Program-made: the position numbers and the translations under genes
In this document: positions 11,619 through 22,795 of the stretch, piece after piece
How the letters are laid out: each line of letters opens with the position of its first letter
Position numbering within the stretch: position 1 is the stretch's first letter
From: Strigamia acuminata
Taxonomy: Eukaryota > Arthropoda > Chilopoda > Geophilomorpha > Linotaeniidae
Length of the DNA: 64,000 bases
NCBI GenBank assembly: GCA_949358305.1
Contig: OX442317.1
Span: 8,002,186 to 8,066,185 of the forward strand
Reading direction: 5' to 3'
Notes under the pieces: model-generated
Told to the model about the DNA's origin: nothing
The model's input: only the letters and a program-made list of their open reading frames with translations
Databases searched by the model: none

Positions 11619-11692
11619 TGGCCCGTGTGGGGATCAAACCCAAGACCTCCGCGTTATTAGCACGGCGCTCTGACCAACTGAGCTAACGGGCC
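11619..11692 (-). tRNA. tRNA-Ile (AAU) copy 8, C56U variant
   Basis: C56U, otherwise intact. Confidence 0.85.
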
Positions 11693-11772
11693 TTGAAGAA
11701 CGGTGTTTTAGTTGGCAAAAAATTGTTTAAATTTGTCAACTATAATTATAACTATCAACAAAAGATAAAAGT

Positions 11773-11846
11773 TGGCCCGTGTGGGGATCAAACCCAAGAC
11801 CTCCGCGTTATTAGCACGGCGCTCTGACCAACTGAGCTAACGGGCC
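11773..11846 (-). tRNA. tRNA-Ile (AAU) copy 9, C56U variant
   Basis: C56U, otherwise intact. Confidence 0.85.
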
Positions 11847-11926
11847 TTGAAGAACGGTGTTTTAGTTGGCAAAAAATTGTTTAAATTTGTCAACTATAAT
11901 TATAACTATCAACAAAAGATAAAAGT

Positions 11927-12000
11927 TGGCCCGTGTGGGGATCAAACCCAAGACCTCCGCGTTATTAGCACGGCGCTCTGACCAACTGAGCTAACGGGCC
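11927..12000 (-). tRNA. tRNA-Ile (AAU) copy 10, C56U variant
   Basis: C56U, otherwise intact. Confidence 0.85.
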
Positions 12001-12080
12001 TTGAAGAACGGTGTTTTAGTTGGCAAAAAATTGTTTAAATTTGCCAACTGCAACTATAATTTCAAAAAGAGACAAAAAGG

Positions 12081-12154
12081 TGGCCCGTGTGGGGATCGAA
12101 CCCAAGACCTCCGCGTTATTAGCACGGCGCTCTGACCAACTGAGCTAACGGGCC
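12081..12154 (-). tRNA. tRNA-Ile (AAU) copy 11
   Basis: C56 kept. It is followed on its 3' side by the third spacer type with a TTTTT terminator. Confidence 0.94.
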
Positions 12155-12234
12155 TTGAAGAACGGTGTTTTAGTTGGCAAAAAATTGTTTAAATTTGTCA
12201 ACTATAATTATAACTATCAACAAAAGATAAAAGT

Positions 12235-12308
12235 TGGCCCGTGTGGGGATCAAACCCAAGACCTCCGCGTTATTAGCACGGCGCTCTGACCAACTGAGCT
12301 AACGGGCC
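12235..12308 (-). tRNA. tRNA-Ile (AAU) copy 12, C56U variant
   Basis: C56U, otherwise intact. Confidence 0.85.
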
Positions 12309-12388
12309 TTGAAAAATTGTGTTCTTGTTGGCAAAAAATTGTTTAAATTTGCCAACTATAATTATAATTACGAACAAAAGGTAGACGT

Positions 12389-12462
12389 TGGCCCGTGTGG
12401 GGATTGAACCCAAGACCTCCGCGTTATTAGCACGGCGCTCTGACCAACTGAGCTAACGGGCC
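12389..12462 (-). tRNA. tRNA-Ile (AAU) copy 13
   Basis: T-loop TTCAATC: C56 kept, A57. Second spacer type on its 3' side. Confidence 0.93.
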
Positions 12463-12542
12463 TTGAAAAATTGCGTTCTTGTTGGCAAAAAATTGTTTAA
12501 ATTTGCCAACTATAATTATAATTACGAACAAAAGGTAGACGT

Positions 12543-12616
12543 TGGCCCGTGTGGGGATTGAACCCAAGACCTCCGCGTTATTAGCACGGCGCTCTGACCA
12601 ACTGAGCTAACGGGCC
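12543..12616 (-). tRNA. tRNA-Ile (AAU) copy 14
   Basis: T-loop TTCAATC: C56 kept, A57, as copy 13. Confidence 0.93.
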
Positions 12617-12696
12617 TTGAAGAACGGTGTTTTAGTTGGCAAAAAATTGTTTAAATTTGCCAACTATAATTATAACTATCAACAAAAGATAAAAGT

Positions 12697-12770
12697 TGGC
12701 CCGTGTGGGGATCAAACCCAAGACCTCCGCGTTATTAGCACGGCGCTCTGACCAACTGAGCTAACGGGCC
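12697..12770 (-). tRNA. tRNA-Ile (AAU) copy 15, C56U variant
   Basis: C56U, otherwise intact. Confidence 0.85.
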
Positions 12771-12850
12771 TTGAAGAACGGTGTTTTAGTTGGCAAAAAA
12801 TTGTTTAAATTTGTCAACTATAATTATAACTATCAACAAAAGATAAAAGT

Positions 12851-12924
12851 TGGCTCGTGTGGGGATCAAACCCAAGACCTCCGCGTTATTAGCACGGCGC
12901 TCTGACCAACTGAGCTAACGGGCC
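12851..12924 (-). tRNA. tRNA-Ile (AAU) copy 16, C56U and acceptor mismatch
   Basis: C56U with C4-A69, as copies 4 and 6. Confidence 0.8.
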
Positions 12925-13004
12925 TTGAAGAACGGTGTTTTAGTTGGCAAAAAATTGTTTAAATTTGTCAACTATAATTATAACTATCAACAAAAGATAA
13001 AAGT

Positions 13005-13078
13005 TGGCCCGTGTGGGGATCAAACCCAAGACCTCCGCGTTATTAGCACGGCGCTCTGACCAACTGAGCTAACGGGCC
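13005..13078 (-). tRNA. tRNA-Ile (AAU) copy 17, C56U variant
   Basis: C56U, otherwise intact. Confidence 0.85.
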
Positions 13079-13158
13079 TTGAAAAATTGTGTTCTTGTTG
13101 GCAAAAAATTGTTTAAATTTGCCAACTATAATTATAATTACGAACAAAAGGTAGACGT

Positions 13159-13232
13159 TGGCCCGTGTGGGGATTGAACCCAAGACCTCCGCGTTATTAG
13201 CACGGCGCTCTGACCAACTGAGCTAACGGGCC
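13159..13232 (-). tRNA. tRNA-Ile (AAU) copy 18
   Basis: T-loop TTCAATC: C56 kept, A57. Confidence 0.93.
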
Positions 13233-13312
13233 TTGAAGAACGGTGTTTTAGTTGGCAAAAAATTGTTTAAATTTGCCAACTATAATTATAACTATCAACA
13301 AAAGATAAAAGT

Positions 13313-13386
13313 TGGCCCGTGTGGGGATTAAACCCAAGACCTCGGCGTTATTAGCACGGCGCTCTGACCAACTGAGCTAACGGGCC
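13313..13386 (-). tRNA. tRNA-Ile (AAU) copy 19, C56U with anticodon-stem break
   Basis: T-loop TTTAATC (C56U, A57) plus a C28-C42 mismatch in the anticodon stem. One of the most damaged copies and a likely pseudogene. Confidence 0.75.
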
Positions 13387-13466
13387 TTGAAGAACGGTGT
13401 TTTAGTTGGCAAAAAATTGTTTAAATTTGTCAACTATAATTATAACTATCAACAAAAGATAAAAGT

Positions 13467-13540
13467 TGGCCCGTGTGGGGATCAAACCCAAGACCTCCGC
13501 GTTATTAGCACGGCGCTCTGACCAACTGAGCTAACGGGCC
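13467..13540 (-). tRNA. tRNA-Ile (AAU) copy 20, C56U variant
   Basis: C56U, otherwise intact. Confidence 0.85.
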
Positions 13541-13620
13541 TTGAAGAACGGTGTTTTAGTTGGCAAAAAATTGTTTAAATTTGTCAACTATAATTATAAC
13601 TATCAACAAAAGATAAAAGT

Positions 13621-13694
13621 TGGCCCGTGTGGGGATCGAACCCAAGACCTCCGCATTATTAGCACGGCGCTCTGACCAACTGAGCTAACGGGCC
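13621..13694 (-). tRNA. tRNA-Ile (AAU) copy 21
   Basis: C56 kept; pair 31-39 becomes a G-U wobble, anticodon unchanged. Confidence 0.92.
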
Positions 13695-13774
13695 TTGAAG
13701 AACGGTGTTTTAGTTGGCAAAAAATTGTTTAAATTTGCCAACTATAATTATAACTATCAACAAAAGATAAAAGT

Positions 13775-13848
13775 TGGCCCGTGTGGGGATCAAACCCAAG
13801 ACCTCTGCGTTATTAGCACGGCGCTCTGACCAACTGAGCTAACGGGCC
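13775..13848 (-). tRNA. tRNA-Ile (AAU) copy 22, C56U with anticodon-stem break
   Basis: C56U plus a C28-A42 mismatch. Confidence 0.78.
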
Positions 13849-13928
13849 TTGAAGAACGGTGTTTTAGTTGGCAAAAAATTGTTTAAATTTGTCAACTATA
13901 ATTATAACTATCAACAAAAGATAAAAGT

Positions 13929-14002
13929 TGGCCCGTGTGGGGATCAAACCCAAGACCTCCGCGTTATTAGCACGGCGCTCTGACCAACTGAGCTAACGGG
14001 CC
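13929..14002 (-). tRNA. tRNA-Ile (AAU) copy 23, C56U variant
   Basis: C56U, otherwise intact. Confidence 0.85.
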
Positions 14003-14082
14003 TTGAAGAACGGTGTTTTAGTTGGCAAAAAATTGTTTAAATTTGTCAACTATAATTATAACTATCAACAAAAGATAAAAGT

Positions 14083-14156
14083 TGGCCCGTGTGGGGATCG
14101 AACCCAAGACCTCCGCGTTATTAGCACGGCGCTCTGACCAACTGAGCTAACGGGCC
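14083..14156 (-). tRNA. tRNA-Ile (AAU) copy 24
   Basis: C56 kept; no extra mismatch. Confidence 0.94.
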
Positions 14157-14236
14157 TTGAAGAACGGTGTTTTAGTTGGCAAAAAATTGTTTAAATTTGC
14201 CAACTGCAACTATAATTTCAAAAAGAGACAAAAAGG

Positions 14237-14310
14237 TGGCCCGTGTGGGGATCGAACCCAAGACCTCCGCGTTATTAGCACGGCGCTCTGACCAACTGAG
14301 CTAACGGGCC
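14237..14310 (-). tRNA. tRNA-Ile (AAU) copy 25
   Basis: C56 kept; third spacer type, as copy 11. Confidence 0.94.
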
Positions 14311-14390
14311 TTGAAGAACGGTGTTTTAGTTGGCAAAAAATTGTTTAAATTTCTCAACTATAATTATAACTATCAACAAAAGATAAAAGT

Positions 14391-14464
14391 TGGCCCGTGT
14401 GGGGATCGAACCCAAGACCTCCGCGTTATTAGCACGGCGCTCTGACCAACTGAGCTAACAGGCC
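14391..14464 (-). tRNA. tRNA-Ile (AAU) copy 26
   Basis: C56 kept; C5U makes a U5-G68 wobble in the acceptor stem. Confidence 0.93.
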
Positions 14465-14549
14465 TTTGTTATGTGTGTTCTAAGTTAGTTGACAAATAAT
14501 TGTTTAAATTTGCCAACTATAATTATAATTAGGAACAAAAGATAAAAGC

Positions 14550-14623
14550 TGGCCCGTGTGGGGATCGAACCCAAGACCTCCGCGTTATTAGCACGGCGCT
14601 CTAACCAACTGAGCTAACGGGCC
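14550..14623 (-). tRNA. tRNA-Ile (AAU) copy 27
   Basis: C56 kept and the D-arm reads GGTTAGAGC, as in copy 1. It closes the array, after a diverged spacer. Confidence 0.95.
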
Positions 14624-15090
14624 ACATACAGGCAGCATTCAACCAAAATTTGTCAATTGTTATAGGCTGACTTCTCACACAGTTTGTCATTTTAAAGAAG
14701 AATAGCATAACATGCTAACTTTACTTAACCCTAGAGTAACCTAATTTTTGTAATTTGTCTTATCTTAACCCACACATGGCAATAAATTATTTGTTTGAGA
14801 AAACTCCTTTATAAGCAGAATACATTCTTGTACTTATACCAATAAGTATTTTTAACCAAGCGTTGTCATTTGTCACCAGAGATTTTATTTAAATTAGTCC
14901 AAATTCTACAGAAATTTTATTCTTATAATAAGAATTGTTTTTAAATAGATTTAAGAAGAATTTTATTAAATCTACAAAAAAAAAAATTTAAATAAAGTTG
15001 TGGGAGTTGACGCAATGGGAATCAAATGGGAAGTGGGAAGCAGTTTCTGATTACACTCCCACGAAATATAAACACAAAAAAATACTTAAC
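14624..15090. other. AT-rich spacer between the array and two outlying tRNA genes
   Basis: No gene, RNA or repeat could be recognised in these 467 bases. A T7 terminator for the next tRNA lies at the right edge. Confidence 0.6.
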
Positions 15091-15164
15091 TGGCCCGTGG
15101 GGGGATCGAACCCACGACCTCCGCGTTATTAGCACGGCGCTCTAACCAACTGAGCTAACGGGCC
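15091..15164 (-). tRNA. tRNA-Ile (AAU) outlying copy 28
   Basis: Same acceptor, D-arm and anticodon as the array, but T-stem GTGGG/CCCCC. Pair 49-65 is restored to G-C while 50-64 is a U-C mismatch. T7 terminator follows 3'. Confidence 0.95.
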
Positions 15165-15275
15165 ACATGTGCAACAGTTCAGATTGGATGAAAAAATTAA
15201 AGGAAATTGCTAAAAAAAAAAAAAAATCTGCAGATAGAATGTTGAAATTATCCAAAAATAAGAAAAAAAATAAAG

Positions 15276-15349
15276 TGGCCCGTGGGGGGATCGAACCCAC
15301 GACCTCCGCGTTATTAGCACGGCGCTCTAACCAACTGAGCTAACGGGCC
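15276..15349 (-). tRNA. tRNA-Ile (AAU) outlying copy 29
   Basis: Identical to copy 28 through the mature tRNA, with an unrelated spacer and a T8 terminator. It sits about 170 bp upstream of the proteasome gene, on the opposite strand. Confidence 0.95.
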
Positions 15350-15519
15350 GATAGGAAACTTCTCAGTCAATCTCTTATAATAGATTTTCAATTAAGATTT
15401 GTTCTATACATAGTATTTAGTTTACAAAAATCACCACCTGGCGGTGCTTGTGCAGAGAGGCATAAAGTTGTTTGTCATTGCGATTTGAGAATAAGAAAAA
15501 AGCTTTTTAAACTATCAAA

Positions 15520-17222
<1,703 letters not shown>

Positions 17223-17818
17223 AAAAAATATCCATTAGTTTTGTTCGCCATTAAGATTTCCAATAAAAACGTTTCAATCGATACAAATTTTTGTTAATTA
17301 GCCGTTTTTAAAATTTCAACATCATTTAATTATAAAAGTAAATTAAAAAAAACAAATACTACGGTATGTCATGTCCTAATAAGCATGGCCCTCGAAGGAG
17401 ATGATGTCATGGCTCGAACTTACATAGTGATTAGCGCCATCTTTTGACGTTTATCCGAGCGAAATTAGTAGCGCAAGACGGGCACCAAGGCGTGACGCAC
17501 GATACACAACAGAAGCAGCAAATCCACATTTGGTCGTGCCTATTTTTCCTTAGATAATTCTCGACCATTTCCAGCGCATTTGATCTCCACATTGCTAGCG
17601 CACGTTCGGCCGCATTCGAATCAGTTTATGCACCGGAAATCTCCCCATTCGACGCGAATTTCCTGTCAAGTTGACGAATTGACATCGGTCGCGCCTCATA
17701 AATCGCAAAAATGAGAAGTTTCGCCATAATTTCATCACACTCGTGGAGGTTTTTTAATTCAATGAAGAGATGGTGAAGTGAGACGGAGATCGAGAACGAG
17801 GCTGAGCACGAGCAAACG
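17223..17818. other. Proteasome 3'UTR and 5' region of the deubiquitinase gene
   Basis: AATAAA at 17262 ends the upstream gene. From about 17380 the base composition rises in GC with CG-rich words, as expected for the promoter and 5'UTR of the next gene. An ATG at 17764 is closed by a stop after four codons. No further coding exon (for example a UBA-like domain) could be seen here. Confidence 0.55.
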
Positions 17819-20401
17819 ATGACGACGAGTCCGATGCCAACGTCGCCCTTGAGACCGAGTTTGAAGAAATTGGATGCAGTTCAGCTCGATGAATTGGCCA
17901 GTACGTTACAATTTATTTCCAGCAAATGGCGATTCAATTTAATTCTAACTTTTTATTTAATTTAATTTAATTTTTAATTTTCAATTTTTTTTCAAGGTAA
18001 AAAATTGAACCGGGGAATTTCGCGAGCAACCGACAACGTGAATCTCGTGTCGAAAGCCAGGAACGAATTCGCGCTGGATTTCCACGATTTCGGCGTGGAC
18101 GAGCACGTGCAATATTTCGTCGAGACTCCGATTTACACTTTTACACTTCCCGATTTGACTGTTTATTCCGACGAGTTTCGTGCGTTTCTCGAACGAGATT
18201 TAATAGAAATGTCCACGCTCATCTCGTTAGAACAAGCGGGTAATAATAATAATAATAACAAATGAATTTTACACTTTTCCGTTTGTCATTTCCGTCACCA
18301 GGGCGGAATTGTCAATCGCGAGGAGCCGAAGCGAGTTCATTTTCCTCTTATCCGAATACCGGAAGTGATAAGGGGCCATTATCGTTTCATTCATTAAAAA
18401 AAGTGCATTTTACAGGACGTTTAAATTGGTGGACAAAGGACGGTGTTTGCCAGCGATTGTGGCCCTTAGCAACGACGGGTGATGGCAATTGTTTGCTACA
18501 CGCAGCGTCGTTAGGTAAATTCAAAATAATAACCAAAAAAAATAAAATTAATTTTCTAATTTTTTAATTTTTTAATTTTCAAGGAATGTGGGGATTCCAC
18601 GATCGACTCCTCACCTTACGTAAAGCTCTTCACGCGACTTTGACCTACGGAAGTCACCGGGGAGCATTATGGAGACGCTGGAGATGGCAGCAAGCGTTAA
18701 CCAACCGAGAAGTACATCGAAATAAAATAAAATATTTAAAAAAAATTATTTATTTATTTATTTATTTATTTTTCAAGGCTGGTCTCGTGTATTCCGAAGA
18801 GGAATGGCAGCGCGAGTGGGAAAACTTATTACGTCTTTCGTCGACGGAACCGCGGGCTCAAATCGGGCGTCGGTCGAGTTGCAGCGACGTTGGCAACAAA
18901 GGGCCCAACCACGACATTTACGAGAGTTTGGAGGAAATCCACGTGTTGGCGCTCGCGCACGTGTTGCGACGCCCGATTGTCGTGATCGCCGACACGATAC
19001 TTAAAGACGTAACGGGCGAACCGTTCGCGCCCATTCCTTTCGGCGGCGTTTACTTACCCTTGGAATGCCCCCCGAACGACTGCCATCGCTCGCCGCTCGT
19101 CCTCACCTACGACGCCGCTCATTTCTCCGCTCTCGTCGCCATGGAGAAGGAAAAATCCATCGACGAAGGCGACGGTCCGATGTTACCGACAGGTTGAATC
19201 GAATAATTAAAATCCAATGTTTTTGCATCTAAAAATTATTTTTGATTTAGCTTTGATTCCACTGACCGGTCCCGACCATCAATTACTGCCCGTGCATTAC
19301 TCGCTGGACCCCGGAGTGGATTTTGATTGGGAGATCGACGACGACGCGATCGAGACGAAGAAATTGAGCAATCACCGAACCATCGCTCTTCTGCACGAAT
19401 ATTTAGATATGATTCAGGTTCGCTTGGATTCGCCGTGCAACGGCCACTCCGGCGACGAATCGAAAGCGAATTGCGTGGCGAGCAACGACAGTTTAGCCCT
19501 GGCCAGAAGTCGCGCCGCCAAACAGCTTCAGTCTGTGGCTAAACAGTTCGGGAGTGTCGGCCGAACCATGAGCAAGAAATTGAAGAAAAACCTCGGAACG
19601 CTGTCGAGACTCGGCAGGAGCAACTCTCTGAAGGAAACCGGCTCGAATTTCAAGTGCAAAGGTCGGATTTGACGAGAAAAATGGAAATTTACGACGTAAT
19701 TTATTTATTTTGCGAATTTTGTTGAATTTTTAGACGTGAAGGAGAAATCGGCGTCGCAGTGCTCGACGCCGAGGAGCCAACGGCAAGCTATCGGGAAAGA
19801 TTTGGCGCTAGCCGCCGTTTTGCACACGGAAAAGAGGCACGAATACCAGGAAGAGATGATCAGAAATTATCTTCACGCGGCTCACGAGCGATTCGAACGA
19901 GAACTGCGAGAAAAACCGAATTTGGAGGTTTTGAAAAACGCCGGGGAAGCGAATCGCCAACCGGTCGAGAATCTGCGCTCGTTGTTTTCGACGATGGATT
20001 CGTACGGTAGGGATAAAGGCAAGGGTTTGAAGAACAACGATTTCAAGAAATTCAACACGATGAGTCTGTACGGAGCGGGCAAATCGCATTTTTACGCCGA
20101 GTCCGACGTGGAGATGTTCAGCAACGTTTCGAAAATGCCGCTTACGTGTCGCCCGTCCCCCAACCAAGATCAAACATTGTATTTAAGTAAATCGACGTTT
20201 TATAACGATATGAAACGGAATGTCGACATTCCTGCCACGAAATGTATAAACAAAGCGAACCTCGACGCGACCAAGTTGTGTCAAACACCCGACTGCCAAT
20301 ATTTCGGAAGTGAAGGACTCGATTTTTTCTGCTCTCAGTGCTACAAGAAGCAAAAACCTACAAATAACTGCATTTTACAATTAAGAACGACACATATCTG
20401 A
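17819..20401 (+). CDS. Cezanne/OTUD7-type OTU deubiquitinase
   Basis: Seven exons: 17819-17900, 17997-18239, 18416-18514, 18584-18711, 18778-19192, 19251-19661, 19734-20401; 681 residues. The OTU core starts with [19 protein letters not shown] and AGRLNWW. The catalytic Cys box is [20 protein letters not shown] (Asp and Cys), followed by [27 protein letters not shown] and [14 protein letters not shown], then the catalytic His in [11 protein letters not shown]. After the core are a basic [14 protein letters not shown] stretch, [12 protein letters not shown], and a C-terminal A20-type zinc finger ([10 protein letters not shown], then CSQC). These match OTUD7A/B, cysteine proteases with a preference for Lys11-linked ubiquitin that act in NF-kB and cell-cycle control. 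Linkage preference here is inferred. The N-terminal UBA-like domain of vertebrate OTUD7B is not visible; it may be absent or lie on an unseen upstream exon. AATAAA at 20432. Confidence 0.95.
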
Positions 20402-20642
20402 CAGATTTCATTGTAAAATATATGTGCAATTAATAAATGTGTACAGTTTTCTAAAAAAAAAAAAAGTCGCCATTTTTTTTAACGTAAAAGAAAAAAAATA
20501 GGTGTTTCCGACCGGTCGCGACCGGGCGTATCAAAATGGCCGCTGTTTGGAAACTGAGTGGTGGCAAAGGTATTTAAAAGTTGGCTTAAATCGTCGTTTT
20601 CTCGTTGAATGTCATTTCCGAAATGAATTTGTAAACGCGACG

Positions 20643-22649
20643 ATGGATTTGATGTGCAATGGTGAGTGATTTGATGGTTGGAAATAAAATACATTTTATA
20701 AATGTCGTGTTTGTTTTTCGCATTTTTAATCGACGGAGCTTGAATTCGGTTTCAGATACGAAGTTGTCGATGGATTCGGACAAATCAGAAAGTCCCGAAA
20801 CGATTACTACGGTCTACCGAGTCGATGCACACAGCAGTACCTTATGCCAAGCACTGTACAAATTAATCGTGAACGAGCCGCATTTCTGCGATGTAATTCT
20901 TCGGTTAAACAGCACCAAGAGCGAATTCAAAGTAAACAATTCACAATTTATTTCGTTCCTAACCGATTTTAACCGACTCGAATTAATTTTCCAGGCTCAC
21001 AGCCCCATTTTGGTCACGTGCAGTTCGTTTTTTAAGACTATTTTGAGTAAACCTGACAATCAATTTGCTAAAAACGTCGTTATTTTACTCCCCGATTTCA
21101 TCCGAGCCGAAGGTCTCGAGCCCATTCTTTTATTTGTTTACACGGGCGATCTCGCTATGAGCGATAAAAACGTGTCGAGCATTTATCAAGTGAGTAAAAT
21201 CCAGTCGAACCGATTAGTTATCTAACCGCCTAATTTCCACAACAGGTGGCGAGTTTATTTGAATTATCAGGAGCGATTAACTTGTGCCGTAAATATGCCG
21301 AGGCGCGAAAACTGTCGTTATCGGCGCAAAGCGCGGTGGAATCGGAAGCGGAAACGGACACGAAACCGCTGGTGAACCACTCGGAAGTGTCCAACAAGGA
21401 GAATTTCACCAAACCGAACGTGGAGGAGCCGACGGAGCAGCACGAAAAGGTAAAAGCGTCGAGCGAGATGCAGCAAGAGGAGGAAAACTCGGACGAAATG
21501 TCGGTCGCCAGTCAGTCCGGCGACGAAAAGGACGTCGAGCCCGTCGCCTTGAACGAGGACAACAAGAATTTCCGCTCCACCAGGCGCTCGCTGCGCAAAA
21601 CGCGGCTCAACGAACTGAAAAGCAAAAGCAACTGCGTCGTCGCCGTCCGTCGATCCGCCAGGAAAATGAAACAAAAATCGATGTCGAGCAGCGACGCAAA
21701 AAACAACAACAACAACAACAACAACAACGGGAAAAAAAAAGTGCAGGGTTCAAAAAATTCCAAATGGGCGCCCGGAAAAGTGCAAAAACTGAGCGCCGAC
21801 GCCGCGTCGCCCTCGGACGACAACAAAATCGATCCGAATTTAAAATACACGGATCCCGCCAAATACATATCGGAGTTGATCGACAAAAACAGCGACATGC
21901 TCAAGGACCGCGGCACCGACAGCGAGAGCGGCGGCGGCGTCAAAGTGGTGACGAGGGGCAAGATCACGTACATCTACCCGGAAGGATCCGAGACGACGAT
22001 CCCGGAACCGAACGCGCCGGCCGTCGAGGCGAATACCAAGATGAACGAAGCCGGCTTGCCTTACGAGAAGATCGTGGACCCGCTGACGTGCGGCGAATGC
22101 AACATCGCCTTCCCCAGTGCGGATCTGCGCGAAGCTCACGTCATCGACAAGCACAACAACCAGAGCAACGCGCACGTGAAGCAAGTGGTGTTTCAGTGCC
22201 TCAATTGTCCGTTTTCTACCGATTTTTTACGAAACATGTGGTTCCACTGTCACTGGAAGCACGGACACCCGCTGCCGGACACGCTGCGCCAGTACTGTTG
22301 CGGTCTGTGCGACTACAGGGCGCCCGCGCAGGGCAACATCGAGGTGCACATCCGCCGGGTGCACACCCACGAGCGCCCGCTCATGTGCGACGTTTGCGGA
22401 CAGTTTTTTAAGTCTTTAGACACGTTGCGCGGCCACCGCTTCTATCGGCACCAGGACTTCTATCCTTTTCAGTGTAATGTGTGCGAGAAACAGTTTAAGA
22501 GACGGCATAAGCTCGAGGTTCACATGCGAATTCACATGGGTTATAAGCCGTTCAGTTGCCCCGAGTGTCCGTACGCTACTTACACTAAGTTTAATCTGAA
22601 GGATCACGTGCGCAAGAGACATTTGAAAGAGTTGGAGAGTGCGCAGTGA
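20643..22649 (+). CDS. BTB/POZ and C2H2 zinc-finger transcription regulator
   Basis: Four exons: 20643-20661, 20756-20931, 20995-21189, 21246-22649; 597 residues. Residues about 25-150 form a BTB domain: LYKLIVNEPHFCDVILRL, AHSPILVTCSSFFKTIL, VILLPDFIRAEGLEPILLFV, YTGDL and ELSGAINLCRKY. A long charged, low-complexity middle with a poly-Asn run (21704-21728) follows. The C-terminus carries six C2H2 fingers: CGECNIAF..HVIDKH, CLNCPF..HCHWKH, CGLCDY..HIRRVH, CDVCGQF..HRFYRH, CNVCEKQF..HMRIH and CPECPY..HVRKRH. This is the usual architecture of sequence-specific nuclear repressors or architectural proteins. I cannot name the orthologue. The 19-base first exon is short but keeps frame and a GTGAGT donor. 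The gene ends 146 bp from the end of convergent gene A. Confidence 0.92.
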
Positions 22650-22795
22650 GATGACATGAGGATGTGTTGATTTGCTTGTAGTTTGCGTGTAGCTCCTATT
22701 TTGAACGGAGCAATTAAACGGAGAGTACACTCATGTGATTATTCTTTTTAGATTAATAACATTTTATTGTTTCGTATACAACTTGATTGAGCGTA

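Larger units (their letters stand above)
10541..14623 (-). repeat. Tandem tRNA-Ile array, 27 copies, 154-bp unit
   Basis: Each unit is a 74-nt tRNA-Ile(AAU) plus an 80-nt spacer. Tops of successive copies are exactly 154 bp apart from copy 1 to copy 26; copy 27 follows after 159. Three spacer types recur. The commonest has GAAGAACGGTGTTTTAG and CTATCAACAAAAGATAAAAG. A second has TTGTGTTCTTG and CGAACAAAAGGTAGACG. A third has CAACTGCAACTATAATTTC. All carry GTTGGCAAA and its inverted form TTTGCCAAC (or TTTGTCAAC), 12 bases apart, giving a hairpin. A TTTT or longer run follows each gene 3' on the minus strand, fitting a Pol III terminator. The mosaic of types suggests unequal exchange and block duplication. 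Confidence 0.97.

Noticed and set aside
10541-14623. CRISPR-like array (regular repeats with spacers)
   Set aside because: The repeats are 74-nt tRNA-Ile genes with full cloverleafs and the spacers are themselves near identical. The genome is clearly eukaryotic.
18262-18415. Upstream extension of the third deubiquitinase exon
   Set aside because: The frame is open, but the conserved protein joins AG to RLNWW through the acceptor at 18415. The extra residues have no family counterpart.
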